From Parvibaculum sp039973015 (GTDB lineage: Bacteria > Pseudomonadota > Alphaproteobacteria > Parvibaculales > Parvibaculaceae): a DNA stretch of 64,000 nt. The DNA lies in NCBI RefSeq assembly GCF_039973015.1, contig NZ_JBDWLT010000005.1, positions 90,507 to 154,506 on the forward strand, in the 5' to 3' direction. The notes under the pieces were generated by a model. That model saw nothing but the letters and a program-made list of their open reading frames with translations. It had not been told where the DNA came from and did not search any database. This document shows, piece by piece, positions 23,929 through 33,026 of the stretch (positions are counted from its first letter, which is position 1; each line of letters starts with the position of its first letter). The position numbers were made by a program, and so were the translations under genes.

Positions 23929-24462
23929 TCAAGACGCCGGCAGACCCGCGCCGATATCGATCCAGCTGCCCTCGCCAATCTCGAGAATCTTGAATTCCTT
24001 TTCGCGGTGCATTCCGGCAGTGCGGTCCACGCTGATAAGCGCAAGCACGATCCATGTGCCCGCCTTTTCGTTCACCAGCGGCAGATCGAGCGCTTCGCAT
24101 TTGAGCGTGTAGCCGGTCGCGGCTTGCACGGTGACCGGGAAAACCCCGCCACAGGGCACGGAGATCAGCGGTTCGCTTGCCGCGAGGAAGCCCGCCATCG
24201 CTCCCTTTTCCAGAAGGTCAAGGTATTCCTTCTTCGTGGGATCGAAACCGAGAATTTCGACAAGTTTGGAACCGGCATAGCGGAACGTCGCCGCTTCAAG
24301 GCTCTTATACTCGACCATCACCGTCATTGGCATGAGCTGCCGGATTGCAAGCGGATCAAAGTGCTTGCGATCCGGCACAAGTCCCTTTTCCCTCGGAAGG
24401 CTCTGCCAGTAATCGAAAAATTTGCGGCTGTCGTCGGTACGAAAAGCTGTGGCGGTGTTCAT
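23929..24462 (-). CDS. PAS_5 domain-containing protein
   Basis: The 177-residue protein matches the alphaproteobacterial PAS_5 family: Y-W-Q-S-L-P-R-E-K-G-L-V-P-D-R-K-H-F-D-P-L-A-I-R-Q-L-M-P near 18-45, R-Y-A-G-S-K-L-V-E-I-L-G, and a later aromatic/hydrophobic core. There is no output domain, so it is likely a single-domain sensor or regulator acting through protein contact. The gene is alone and oriented like tpiA, with a 35-bp gap downstream of it. Confidence 0.85.
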   Translation of the reverse strand: MNTATAFRTDDSRKFFDYWQSLPREKGLVPDRKHFDPLAIRQLMPMTVMVEYKSLEAATFRYAGSKLVEILGFDPTKKEYLDLLEKGAMAGFLAASEPLISVPCGGVFPVTVQAATGYTLKCEALDLPLVNEKAGTWIVLALISVDRTAGMHREKEFKILEIGEGSWIDIGAGLPAS

Positions 24463-24497
24463 TATTGCCTGTTGCTTTCTGCCCCCCGGCCCGTCTG

Positions 24498-25256
24498 TTA
24501 CGCGTAGGCGGAGATGATACCCCAGAAGTCGTCCGCCTTCAGGCTCGCGCCGCCGACCAGCGCGCCGTTCACATTCGGCACCGCCATCAGCTCGCTGGCG
24601 TTGGAGGGCTTCACCGAGCCGCCATAAAGAATACGCATCTTCGCGCCTTCCGCGCCGAAGCGGCTTTCCAGCGCCTTGCGGATCGCGGCATGGACCTTCG
24701 CTACATCGTCCGGCGTCGGGGTGCGGCCGGTGCCGATTGCCCAGACGGGCTCATAGGCGACCACTGTCGTCTTTGCAGTCGCGCCATCGGGCAGCGAGCC
24801 CTTGAGCTGTGTGCGAATGATCTTGAGCGTCTGGCCCGCATCGCGCTCGGCTTCCGTCTCGCCGACACAGACAATCGCTACGAGCCCGGCGCGGTGCGCG
24901 GCTTCCGCCTTGGCGCGCACGATCTTGTCCGTCTCGCCGTGATCGGCGCGGCGTTCGGAGTGACCCACAATCACATAGGCCGCACCCGCATCCTTCAGCA
25001 TCTCCGCCGAGATGTCGCCCGTATGTGCGCCGCTCTCCTTCGCGTGGCAGTCCTGGCCGCCAATGGCAATCTTCTTGCCCTTGGCGGCTTCCTTCAGCGT
25101 CGTGACAAGCGTTGCGGGCGGGCAGATCAGCACGTCGCAGGCAGGCTTCGTCTTTCCGGCCAGTTTCCGCGCCAGCGCGGTCACTTCCTTCTTCGAGGCC
25201 CTCACCCCGTTCATCTTCCAGTTGCCTGCTACCAGCGCCTTTACGCGTGCCGCCAT
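24498..25256 (-). CDS. tpiA: triosephosphate isomerase
   Basis: The 252-residue TIM barrel shows the active-site Lys in G-N-W-K-M-N-G, His in V-I-V-G-H-S-E-R-R and Glu in V-A-Y-E-P-V-W-A-I-G-T-G. It interconverts dihydroxyacetone phosphate and glyceraldehyde 3-phosphate. The length is normal and the gene stands near secG-pyrG, as often in this class. Confidence 0.97.
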   Translation of the reverse strand: MAARVKALVAGNWKMNGVRASKKEVTALARKLAGKTKPACDVLICPPATLVTTLKEAAKGKKIAIGGQDCHAKESGAHTGDISAEMLKDAGAAYVIVGHSERRADHGETDKIVRAKAEAAHRAGLVAIVCVGETEAERDAGQTLKIIRTQLKGSLPDGATAKTTVVAYEPVWAIGTGRTPTPDDVAKVHAAIRKALESRFGAEGAKMRILYGGSVKPSNASELMAVPNVNGALVGGASLKADDFWGIISAYA

Positions 25257-25407
25257 CTTCTTCTCGCTCCGCTCATGATCTGCTCCAACTGCGTCCGTTT
25301 AGCAGAACCCCCCGCCCCCGCCAACAAGGGCAGGACAATGGGTCAATTACACCTGAGTGAAATAGAACACAGTCAGTTCAAACTTTTTCATTTCAATGAC
25401 TATTCCA

Positions 25408-25436
25408 TTGGCAAGTATACGGTCCGGGTGTAGCTT
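25408..25436 (+). promoter_or_regulatory. Probable promoter of the candidate small RNA
   Basis: TTGGCA (25408-25413) and TAGCTT (25431-25436) are separated by exactly 17 bp, pointing into the structured intergenic region downstream. No coding start follows, in keeping with a non-coding transcript. Confidence 0.45.
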
Positions 25437-25442
25437 GCGCGC

Positions 25443-25588
25443 CATGGCAAACCTTCGTCAGCAAACGGTCGAAAAGACCTTCGGTTGGAACTACTCGCCT
25501 TCGGGGCCGGGTCGCTTGCGCGCGTGCTGAATTAAGCCTGCCATCGACACTTGAGAGCCCCATCCACCAGATCGGGGCTCTTGTGTTT
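25443..25588 (+). ncRNA. Candidate structured small RNA, about 145 nt, family not recognised
   Basis: Between tpiA (minus) and the next plus-strand gene there is a predicted transcript with nested complementary segments: ATGGCA (25444-25449) with TGCCAT (25539-25544), TCAGCA (25458-25463) with TGCTGA (25525-25530), an internal GGTC-GAAAA-GACC hairpin (25467-25479) and a GCC-TTCGG-GGC hairpin near 25497. It is followed by a terminator-like hairpin and preceded by a promoter match. Order and nesting of stems resemble a closed rod-like RNA. I compared it mentally with SRP, 6S, tmRNA and RNase P RNAs and saw none of their signature motifs. Covariation across relatives would decide. Confidence 0.45.
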
Positions 25589-25589
25589 T
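25554..25589 (+). terminator. Rho-independent terminator at the end of the candidate RNA
   Basis: AGAGCCCC (25554-25561) pairs with GGGGCTCT (25574-25581) around a 12-nt loop and is followed by TGTGTTTT. There is no upstream coding gene on the plus strand for it to serve, which supports a non-coding transcript ending here. Confidence 0.7.
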
Positions 25590-25897
25590 AGGAACTCCGG
25601 TCACTGAGCCACCCTCGTGTTCCGGGAGTCCATCATGTTCATCGAATACTTTGCATTGCCGCCCGGCAGCGGCAATGGGCATTCTGCCCTTATCGCCGTC
25701 CCCGCATGGGAAATCCGCGGCCCGCCTGATTTCATGCCGCCGATCGCCTGACCGTCACCGACGCCCGCCTTCCGGCATGGCGCTCTTTCGCGAAATGTGA
25801 ACGAGCGAACGGGAAAGTCATACCGCTCGCCGGTGATGTAAATACTCAATGAATACTTTGCCTTTCTCCGCCGCGCGGAGAGAGAAGGAGACCGCTC
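25590..25897. other. Gene-free interval with two small hairpins
   Basis: This interval contains a perfect dyad CATTGCCGC/GCGGCAATG (25654-25677) directly followed by GGGC-ATTCT-GCCC. It also holds two copies of GAATACTTTGC 207 bp apart (25644 and 25851). A 38-codon ATG frame at 25635-25751 is present but overlaps the hairpins and has no clear family, so I do not call it. The end holds the ribosome site of the next gene. Confidence 0.5.
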
Positions 25898-26239
25898 ATG
25901 CTTGCCGCCGCCGCGTCCTGGACCGCCCGCAACGCCCGCTCCTCGGGTGTCGCCGCCGCTCTGGCCGTCTTCACCGTCACCGCGCTCCAGACCCAGGCGC
26001 CCGCTGACTTTCTCGATGTGCTGGCAATATTGCTGCCCGCACTTCAGGCCGCCCTGCCCGCCGCTCTCTTTGCCATTGTCCATGACGAAGAGCCGCACAT
26101 GCTCGGCCCGGTCTTCGCCCTGCTCCTCTGGGGCGTCACGGCCTTTGCCGCCATGTGGTTCCTCGTCGCGATCACGCGTGCCGGGATCGACGCCTATGTC
26201 CGGTTTGGCGTTCCGCCCGTCTTTCAGGTCATGCCCTGA
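25898..26239 (+). CDS. small integral membrane protein of unknown function (113 aa)
   Basis: The product has hydrophobic segments at about 16-30, 38-62 and 70-95 (V-L-A-I-L-L-P-A-L-Q-A-A-L-P-A-A-L-F-A-I-V and F-A-L-L-L-W-G-V-T-A-F-A-A-M-W-F-L-V-A-I) separated by short polar loops. AGAAGGAG precedes the ATG at the right distance, which is the main support that it is real. I do not recognise the family. It is 178 bp upstream of ppiD on the same strand. Confidence 0.65.
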   Translation: MLAAAASWTARNARSSGVAAALAVFTVTALQTQAPADFLDVLAILLPALQAALPAALFAIVHDEEPHMLGPVFALLLWGVTAFAAMWFLVAITRAGIDAYVRFGVPPVFQVMP

Positions 26240-26417
26240 GGGCGGGCGGCCCGGCTCCGGGCCCTTGGACTGGCTTTTTCCAAGGGAAATCAAGCCGAAA
26301 GCCGCTCCGATCCGCTTGCGGGGGCAAGGGCGCGCACCTATCATGCCGCCCTCTCGCGGGAGGGGGTGAGCGGCATGCCGGACGCCCGACAACGCAATCC
26401 ATGAAGAAAGACGCCCT

Positions 26418-28316
26418 ATGCTCGATTCAATGCGCAGCGCCGCCTCTGGTATTCTCGGGAAGGTCATCATCGGCGTGCTGGTGATCGCCTTCGCGGTCTG
26501 GGGAATCGCCGACATTTTCACGGGCTTTGCGGGCGACACCGTCGCAACGGTCGGGGATGAGGAAATCGATTCGGCCACCTATGACCGTGAATTCCGCATC
26601 GAGATGGATCGCGTCACCCAGCGCCTCGGTACGCAGCTCACGCCGGAACAGGCTCGCGCCTTCGGCCTCGACCGTTCGGCGCTGTCCCGCCTTATCAGCA
26701 TCGCCGCGCTTGATGGCGCCGCAAAAGATATGGGGCTCGCCGTCGGCGATGACGCGGTCGGGCTCGATATCATGACCGACCAGAACCTTCAGGGCGCCTT
26801 CGGCCGTTTCGACCGCGAGCTTTTCCGCCAGACGCTTCGCGCCAACGGCATCAGCGAGGAGCGTTTCGTCGAGCAACGCCGCAAGGGCATGGTGCGTGAG
26901 CAGCTTGTCGATGCCATTTCCGCTGGCGTCGCCGCGCCGGAGTCGATTGTCGGCGTCGTCGCGCGCTATCAGGAAGAGACGCGCACCGCCGGTTACATCA
27001 TCCTGCCGCCCTCGCTTGCCGGCGAGATCGATGACCCGGATGAAGAGACGCTTCAGGCCTTCCATGAAGCAGGCGCCTCCGCCTTTACCCTGCCGGAGAC
27101 CCGCGACATCAGCTTCATGGTGCTGGAGCCCGAAGACATCACGCAGACCATGACCATTTCCGACGAAGACCTGCGCGCGGCCTATGAACAGCGGCGCGGC
27201 GACTACGATGTGCCCGAGCGGCGCGACATCCAGCAGGTCACATTCGCTTCCGAGGAAGCCGCAAACGACGCGCTCGAAAAGCTGCGCGGCGGCACTGCCA
27301 CGGAAGAGATCGTCGCCGAACTCGGCCTCACCATGAAAGACGTGGAACTCGGCATGATTTCCCGCGCGGAGCTTCTGTCGCCCGCCCTCGCCGATGCCGC
27401 CTTCTCCGCCGAAAGCGGCGCGTGGAGCGAGCCTGTCAGCGGCCCGCTCGGCTGGTCCATTTTTCATGTCGGCGAAATCTCGCCCGCCAAACCCAGCACC
27501 TATGAAAGTGTGAGGGCAGATCTGCGCCGCACGATGGAACTCGAACTGGCGCAGGAACAAATCTACGACATCCAGAACAATATCGAGGATGCCCGCGCGG
27601 GCGGCGAGTCGCTGGCCGATATCGCGGCCCGCTACAGCCTGACCCTGCGCGAGATCGATGGCGTCACCGATGACGGCAAGACGCGCAAGGGCGATCCGGT
27701 CGAATTGCCGGAAGAGCTGCCGGACCTGCTCGAAACCGCCTATGCCAGCGGCATCGGCGAACAGATCCCGCCGCTTGCGACCGCGGGCCAGGGTTATTAC
27801 TGGGTCCAGGTCGATGCGATCACGCCCGCCGAGGTCCAGCCGCTCGAAGAGGTGCGCGAGCGCGTCCTCTCGATCTGGAAGGAGAGAAAGCGCACCGCCG
27901 AGCTTCAGGCGCTGGCAGACAAGCTGGTGGAGCGCGGCAATGCCGGCGAAAGCTTCGAGAAGATCGCAGGCGAATATGACCGCAGCGTTCTCACCATGCC
28001 GGGCATAGGCCGCAACGCACAAAACGACACCTTCTCGCGCACCGCCGTCGCCAGCCTCTTCGCGACGCCGGAAGGCGGCTTCACCTCCGGTCCGGTCGGG
28101 GTTGGCGACAGCCTGCTTCTGATGCAGGTAAAGGAAATTCGTGAGCCCGATCTCAAGCAAGGTTCGGAGAAATATGCAGAGATCGAAAAGAACGTCCGCG
28201 ATTCGATCGAGGCCGACATGCTTCAGATTATCGTGACGGGCTATCAAAAGGAGCTGGGCGTCGAAGTGAATGCGGGCCTCCTGGCCCAGATCACCGGAGC
28301 GAGCACCACGCAATGA
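26418..28316 (+). CDS. ppiD: periplasmic folding chaperone / peptidyl-prolyl isomerase, PpiD-like
   Basis: The 632-residue protein has a short cytoplasmic N-terminus, one membrane anchor (about 14-36: V-I-I-G-V-L-V-I-A-F-A-V-W-G-I-A-D), then a SurA_N-type chaperone region and a parvulin-like domain in the middle (about 230-360), with long helical segments. The start M-L-D-S-M-R-S-A-A-S-G-I-L-G-K is characteristic. PpiD binds proteins emerging from SecYEG. It overlaps the trpE start by ATGA, an arrangement common in alphaproteobacteria, so trpE is translated from the same mRNA. Confidence 0.93.
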   Translation: MLDSMRSAASGILGKVIIGVLVIAFAVWGIADIFTGFAGDTVATVGDEEIDSATYDREFRIEMDRVTQRLGTQLTPEQARAFGLDRSALSRLISIAALDGAAKDMGLAVGDDAVGLDIMTDQNLQGAFGRFDRELFRQTLRANGISEERFVEQRRKGMVREQLVDAISAGVAAPESIVGVVARYQEETRTAGYIILPPSLAGEIDDPDEETLQAFHEAGASAFTLPETRDISFMVLEPEDITQTMTISDEDLRAAYEQRRGDYDVPERRDIQQVTFASEEAANDALEKLRGGTATEEIVAELGLTMKDVELGMISRAELLSPALADAAFSAESGAWSEPVSGPLGWSIFHVGEISPAKPSTYESVRADLRRTMELELAQEQIYDIQNNIEDARAGGESLADIAARYSLTLREIDGVTDDGKTRKGDPVELPEELPDLLETAYASGIGEQIPPLATAGQGYYWVQVDAITPAEVQPLEEVRERVLSIWKERKRTAELQALADKLVERGNAGESFEKIAGEYDRSVLTMPGIGRNAQNDTFSRTAVASLFATPEGGFTSGPVGVGDSLLLMQVKEIREPDLKQGSEKYAEIEKNVRDSIEADMLQIIVTGYQKELGVEVNAGLLAQITGASTTQ

Positions 28317-29824
28317 TCCTGCCGGAGTTCGATTCCTTCGAGGCCGCCTACAACGCCGGCACGGCGCAGGTCGTCTATACGCGCCTCGTTGCCGACCTCG
28401 ACACGCCTGTCTCCGCCATGCTCAAGATCGCGGAAGACAAGCCGAACAGCTTCCTTCTCGAATCCGTCGAGGGCGGCGACAGCCGCAATCGCTATTCGAT
28501 CATTGGTCTCAAGCCGGACGCCATCTGGCGCACGACGGGCGATGCGGCGGAGATCAATCGCAAGGCGCGTTTCGACGATGGCGCTTTCGAGCCCTGTGCC
28601 GGTGGTGCGCTGAAAAGTCTGCGCGCCTTCATCGAGGAAAGCCGGATCGAGCTGCCGGAAGAACTGCCGCCGATGGCAGCCGGTGTCTTCGGCTATATGA
28701 GCTATGACATGGTGCGCCTCATGGAGCACCTCCCGGACCAGAACCCGGATGCACTCGGCCTGCCCGACGGCATCTTTCTCCGTCCCACCATCATCGCCGT
28801 CTTCGATTCCGTGAAGGACGAGGTAACGCTCGTCACGCCCGTGCGTCCCGAGCCCGGCGTCAGTGCCCGCGCGGCCTATGCGCGCGCCAGCGAGCGCCTG
28901 TCTGATGTGATTGCGGATTTCGACCGTGCCCTGCCGCATGGGCACCGTGAAGCAGACATCGCCGCGCTTGAAGAGCCGCGCTCCAATACGCCGCGCGACA
29001 CCTATTACGGCATGGTCGAACGCGCGAAGGAATATATCGCAGCGGGCGATATATTTCAGGTCGTGCTCTCGCAGCGTTTCGAGACGCCATTCGAGTTGCC
29101 GCCCTTCTCGCTCTACCGCGCGCTCCGGCGGATCAACCCCTCGCCTTTCCTCTATTTCCTGAACTTCGACAATTTCTCCATTGTCGGATCGAGTCCTGAA
29201 ATTCTCGTTCGTGTGCGGAACAATCGCGTCACGATCCGCCCCGTCGCCGGAACACGCCATCGCGGAAAAAACAAGGCCGAGGACGAGGCGATCTCCGAGG
29301 AGCTTCTCGCCGATCCGAAGGAACGCGCGGAGCATCTGATGTTGCTCGACCTCGGGCGCAACGATGTCGGCCGCGTCTCGAAGATCGGATCGGTCGAGGC
29401 AACGGAGCGTTTCGCGCTCCAGTTCACCTCGCATCTCATTCACATCGTATCGAATGTCGAGGGCGACCTCGATCCATCCTATGACGCCATATCCGCCCTT
29501 GTCGCAGGCTTCCCCGCGGGCACCGTTTCAGGCGCGCCCAAGGTCCGGGCGATGGAGATCATCGACGAGCTCGAACTTGAAAAGCGCGGCCCCTATGCCG
29601 GTTGCGTCGGTTATTTCTCCGCGGCTGGCGAGATGGACACCTGCATCGTGCTGCGCACGGCCATCGTGAAGGACGGCAAGATGTATGTGCAGGCCGGTGG
29701 CGGCGTCGTGGCGGATTCGAGCCCCCAGGGCGAGCATCAGGAAAGCATCAACAAGGCGAAAGCGCTTTTCCGCGCCGCCGAGGAAGCCGTCCGCTACGCC
29801 TCGCAGGCAGGCAAGCGGCAATAG
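28313..29824 (+). CDS. trpE: anthranilate synthase component I
   Basis: The 503-residue protein shows the chorismate-binding domain: G-D-I-F-Q-V-V-L-S-Q-R-F, P-V-A-G-T-R-H-R-G-K-N, D-L-G-R-N-D-V-G-R-V and G-A-P-K-V-R-A-M-E-I-I-D-E-L. The N-terminal feedback region includes L-L-E-S-V-E-G-G, the L-L-E-S-x-E element of tryptophan-inhibited enzymes. It forms anthranilate from chorismate with TrpG, encoded 2.6 kb downstream. Its ATG overlaps the ppiD stop. No tryptophan leader peptide can be placed, because there is no leader. Confidence 0.97.
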   Translation: MILPEFDSFEAAYNAGTAQVVYTRLVADLDTPVSAMLKIAEDKPNSFLLESVEGGDSRNRYSIIGLKPDAIWRTTGDAAEINRKARFDDGAFEPCAGGALKSLRAFIEESRIELPEELPPMAAGVFGYMSYDMVRLMEHLPDQNPDALGLPDGIFLRPTIIAVFDSVKDEVTLVTPVRPEPGVSARAAYARASERLSDVIADFDRALPHGHREADIAALEEPRSNTPRDTYYGMVERAKEYIAAGDIFQVVLSQRFETPFELPPFSLYRALRRINPSPFLYFLNFDNFSIVGSSPEILVRVRNNRVTIRPVAGTRHRGKNKAEDEAISEELLADPKERAEHLMLLDLGRNDVGRVSKIGSVEATERFALQFTSHLIHIVSNVEGDLDPSYDAISALVAGFPAGTVSGAPKVRAMEIIDELELEKRGPYAGCVGYFSAAGEMDTCIVLRTAIVKDGKMYVQAGGGVVADSSPQGEHQESINKAKALFRAAEEAVRYASQAGKRQ

Positions 29825-29830
29825 GCTCCC

Positions 29831-32071
29831 CTAGAAAGCGAACGAGAAGCCCGCGCCGATGGACGCTCCCGTCTCGCCCGCGCCGTTCACATTCGTGTCG
29901 ACGAGATCGAGCGTGATGCCGAACGTGCCGTAGCCGGTCTCCGCAAGATAGGTCACGCCTGCTTCGAGGGGCATTGCACTGCCATCGAAACTTGCACTCC
30001 GTTTCTCATAGTTCACGCTGCCGTCGAATTCGCGACCGACCGGCACACGCAGCGACATGGTGCCACTGGTGATCTGGAGCGGCTTCACCAGCGAAAAACG
30101 TAGCAGGCTGCTCTCGTGAAAGAGGTTCTCTGCATCGAGCATCAGCCCGTAATGGTCGCCGCCCCAATTATCCGCGGGCTCGAATAGAGAGCTTTCCGTG
30201 CCTGCGCTGTCGATTGTCGCTCGCGTATAAAAGGCGGCAAGCGACCAGGTGCCACCGAGCGCGCCTGTGAGGTTCACGCCCTGGAATTGCGTCAGCGCTT
30301 CCTCGCCGAGAGACAGCGCCCCGTCCGACACCATGCCCGCCACCGAGCCGCGCTCGCGCAGCACCGCATAGGAGCCCCCTGCCGTCCAGTTTTCGTTCAG
30401 GCGATAGGAAAGACCGACTGCGGCAAACGTCGCATCGCCCCGGCTTTCGGCGAGGGGATCGGTAATCGCAAGGCCGGAAAGGCCGGTATCGAATTCCTCT
30501 TGCGTCATCGCGAAGGCGTGACCGCTCAGGCGGTCGGTGAGTTTCGTGCCTGCGCCTATCGAAACGGCCTCACCGAAGAGGCCGCTCGCTTCGCCAAGCG
30601 AGGAGAACATGATTTGCGAAAAACGCTGCGGGGCCGCTGCCCTGTTCGCGGAAGGCACGTCCGACAAAAAGAGCGCCGGGGCGCCGATGCCGATGCTGAT
30701 TTCGGTGCCGCCCGTCACCATGCGAAGCGCAGACGAGGTTTCGCCGTCGAGCCCGGTCGCGTTCCAGGCCAGCATCGCCGTGTCGCCATTGTCGAGATCG
30801 ACTGTCTTTCGCTGGGAGACGAGCCCGAGAATATCGAGCCCGCGTTGGGAGAGAGCAGGCTCGTGCTCGGCCACAAAAGCAGCCGTATTCGCCTCGAAGG
30901 GCCTTCCATAAGCATCGAAGACAACAAGGCCGGAAAGGAGCGAGCGGCTGGAAACGCTCATGCTCGAATAGCCCCAGTCCCTGAAGACTGTCTCGCGCGT
31001 CGTTGTCTGGCCGGTCTTCGCCGTGACCGTATCCGACGTCAGGATAACCGTTCCGCCGACGGGACCAAGCGCCGCCGGCACATTCAGAAGTCCCCAGCCA
31101 TAAACCGTATCGGCACCGGGCTTGCCGAGATCGATGGCGGATTCCTTGATGATCGAAGCCAGTTGCGTCGGGGTCAGCGGCGTATTCTTGTCCGCCGCGT
31201 TCTGGGCGACAAGCGCAACCGCGCCCGTAACATGCGGCGCGGCCATCGACGTACCGGAACCGTGGGCGAGACTCTGGCCAGGATAATCGGAAAGAATGCC
31301 GGCCCCCGGCGCGACGATGAAATAATTTCGGAGCTTGCTGTCGAACTCGCAATCATTCGACTTGCCGAAACAGGCATTGCCCGCCTGGTTCGAAAAACTG
31401 GAAATCTGGTTGTTCTCATCCACACTTCCGACGATCAGGATATGCCCGAGATTTTCGGGCGCCGCGTGGCGATAGCTCTCTCGCTTCAGGCGGACGCCGT
31501 CATTGCCTGCGGCGCGCACAATCACCGCCTCATCCGTATAATTGTCGAGAAAATAAACCTCCTTCGGCATGAAGACGTCGCCGGCGCGCTGCGGGCCATA
31601 GCTCATGTTGATGGCCACGATATTCGCGCCAAGCGCGTTCATCAGCCGCACATGTCCGAGCGCCTTGCGGCCGCCATCATCGGCAACCCAGTCGTCACCA
31701 TCGAAAAAGGAGTAGCCATAGACACGGACACCCGGCGCGACACCCGCAATGCCCACACCATTGGCCGACGCACCTGCGATCCCCGCTACATGCGTACCGT
31801 GGGGATCGGGCTCCCAGTAGGCCCCCGGATAAGGATAGAAGGCCTTCGTCTTGGCGCTCAGGTCCACATGCTCGATATCGATTTCACCATCGAAAACCGC
31901 AATCGCGAAACCGCTGCCATCCAGCGTCTCATGCAGCGTTTCGGTGACACCGATCCGTTCGAGGTTGAACTGGTCATCGGACGAATATTCATATCCGGCG
32001 GCATGGCCCGGGGCAGCCGCAATGAGAGCAACCGTCACAGCCAGCGCAAACAATGGAGTATGCGTGTTCAT
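29831..32071 (-). CDS. autotransporter subtilisin-like serine protease (S8)
   Basis: The 746-residue protein has a signal peptide (about 1-25, ending A-P-G-H-A-A-G), a subtilase passenger domain (about 50-335) and a C-terminal region (about 480-746) ending in G-F-S-F-A-F, typical of an autotransporter beta barrel with a terminal Phe. The catalytic triad is Asp61 (A-V-F-D-G-E-I-D), His91 (D-P-H-G-T-H-V-A-G) and Ser275 (G-T-S-M-A-A-P-H), with the oxyanion Asn190 (A-A-G-N-D-G). It should be displayed at the cell surface and may release itself. GGAGGGG precedes the ATG. It is transcribed against trpE and trpG, interrupting the usual trp order. Confidence 0.93.
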   Translation of the reverse strand: MNTHTPLFALAVTVALIAAAPGHAAGYEYSSDDQFNLERIGVTETLHETLDGSGFAIAVFDGEIDIEHVDLSAKTKAFYPYPGAYWEPDPHGTHVAGIAGASANGVGIAGVAPGVRVYGYSFFDGDDWVADDGGRKALGHVRLMNALGANIVAINMSYGPQRAGDVFMPKEVYFLDNYTDEAVIVRAAGNDGVRLKRESYRHAAPENLGHILIVGSVDENNQISSFSNQAGNACFGKSNDCEFDSKLRNYFIVAPGAGILSDYPGQSLAHGSGTSMAAPHVTGAVALVAQNAADKNTPLTPTQLASIIKESAIDLGKPGADTVYGWGLLNVPAALGPVGGTVILTSDTVTAKTGQTTTRETVFRDWGYSSMSVSSRSLLSGLVVFDAYGRPFEANTAAFVAEHEPALSQRGLDILGLVSQRKTVDLDNGDTAMLAWNATGLDGETSSALRMVTGGTEISIGIGAPALFLSDVPSANRAAAPQRFSQIMFSSLGEASGLFGEAVSIGAGTKLTDRLSGHAFAMTQEEFDTGLSGLAITDPLAESRGDATFAAVGLSYRLNENWTAGGSYAVLRERGSVAGMVSDGALSLGEEALTQFQGVNLTGALGGTWSLAAFYTRATIDSAGTESSLFEPADNWGGDHYGLMLDAENLFHESSLLRFSLVKPLQITSGTMSLRVPVGREFDGSVNYEKRSASFDGSAMPLEAGVTYLAETGYGTFGITLDLVDTNVNGAGETGASIGAGFSFAF

Positions 32072-32415
32072 CCAGGGCCCCTCCGCTCCTTCCCTGCCGG
32101 AATCGCCTTTGCGAGACAGTTGCCGTCTCCAACCGGGGTACTACCTGCATGGTTCTGGAAAGGTTAATGAACGCAGGTTTCAGCCAACCCCGATCACACA
32201 CATTAACATTCCAGGAAGCAACCCCAATCATTATTCATAACGCTTTGATCTTGAAGGGTTTCCTTCCCCCGCCGTCTGTGCGCCGCGTCGCCCCGCGATC
32301 CCCTTGAAACCGCCGGGAAAGACCGTTCCGCCGAGCCTTGCCCCGGCATGGGCTGCGCGCCTATATAGAAGCCACACGGCAGCTTCACCGGCTGGCGTTC
32401 TTCAGGGTTCCGGTC
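32072..32415. other. Intergenic region between the S8 protease gene and trpG
   Basis: This 344-bp gap must contain the promoter of the protease gene (minus) and of trpG (plus). A TTAAT-rich section near 32160-32240 contrasts with the GC-rich ends. I could not identify a convincing -35/-10 pair, an attenuator with Trp codons, or a TrpR-like operator. Nothing else is visible. Confidence 0.5.
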
Positions 32416-33009
32416 ATGCTGCTGCTCATCGATAACTACGACAGCTTCACCTACAATCTCGTCCATTTTCTGGGCGAGCTGGGGGCGGAGGCGCGCGTCC
32501 ACCGGAACGACAAGATCACGGTCAACGAGGCACTCTCGACACGGCCTCGGGCAATCGTCCTTTCGCCGGGCCCCTGCGACCCGGACAAGGCCGGTATCTG
32601 CCTCGATCTCATAAAGGCCGCTGCCGCGCATCGCATTCCCCTTCTCGGCGTCTGCCTCGGCCATCAGGCCATCGGTCAGTCTTTCGGCGGCAAGGTGGTG
32701 CGGGCGCCCTCGCTGATGCACGGCAAGATGAGCGCCATCCATCATGGCGGCAAAGGCCTCTTCCAGTATCTGCCGAGCCCGATCGAGGCGACGCGCTACC
32801 ACTCGCTCATCGTCGAGCGAGAAAGTCTGCCGGACTGCCTTGAAATCACAGCCTGGACCAATGACGGCATCATCATGGGCGCGCAGCACAAGGAGCTGCC
32901 GATCCACGGCGTTCAGTTTCATCCAGAAAGCATCGCCTCCGAGCACGGGCATGACATCTTGCGCAATTTCCTGCAGCTTGCGGGCATGAACACGCGCGAA
33001 CTGGCTTGA
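32416..33009 (+). CDS. trpG: anthranilate synthase component II (glutamine amidotransferase)
   Basis: The 197-residue class I amidotransferase begins M-L-L-L-I-D-N-Y-D-S-F-T-Y-N-L, has the nucleophile Cys80 in L-L-G-V-C-L-G-H-Q-A-I-G and the H/E pair in G-V-Q-F-H-P-E-S-I. It supplies ammonia to TrpE. ATG 32416 is chosen over an upstream in-frame ATG because it gives the exact family N-terminus. trpD follows 17 bases later. Confidence 0.97.
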   Translation: MLLLIDNYDSFTYNLVHFLGELGAEARVHRNDKITVNEALSTRPRAIVLSPGPCDPDKAGICLDLIKAAAAHRIPLLGVCLGHQAIGQSFGGKVVRAPSLMHGKMSAIHHGGKGLFQYLPSPIEATRYHSLIVERESLPDCLEITAWTNDGIIMGAQHKELPIHGVQFHPESIASEHGHDILRNFLQLAGMNTRELA

Positions 33010-33026
33010 GGGGACGAACGGGGGCA

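Noticed and set aside
25443..25588. 6S, SRP, tmRNA or RNase P RNA
   Set aside because: No GGAAG-type SRP loop, no tmRNA-like ends or tag frame, and too short for RNase P; the 6S gene neighbours are also absent.
25635..25751. A 38-codon frame with a GGGAG site
   Set aside because: It overlaps two hairpins, has a Pro/Gly-rich product without a helix, and shows no operon partner.
26427..28313. A 628-codon open frame on the minus strand
   Set aside because: It is antisense to ppiD over its entire length, with no recognisable domain.
30287..32167. A 626-codon open frame on the plus strand
   Set aside because: It is antisense to the autotransporter protease, whose triad and signal peptide are clear.
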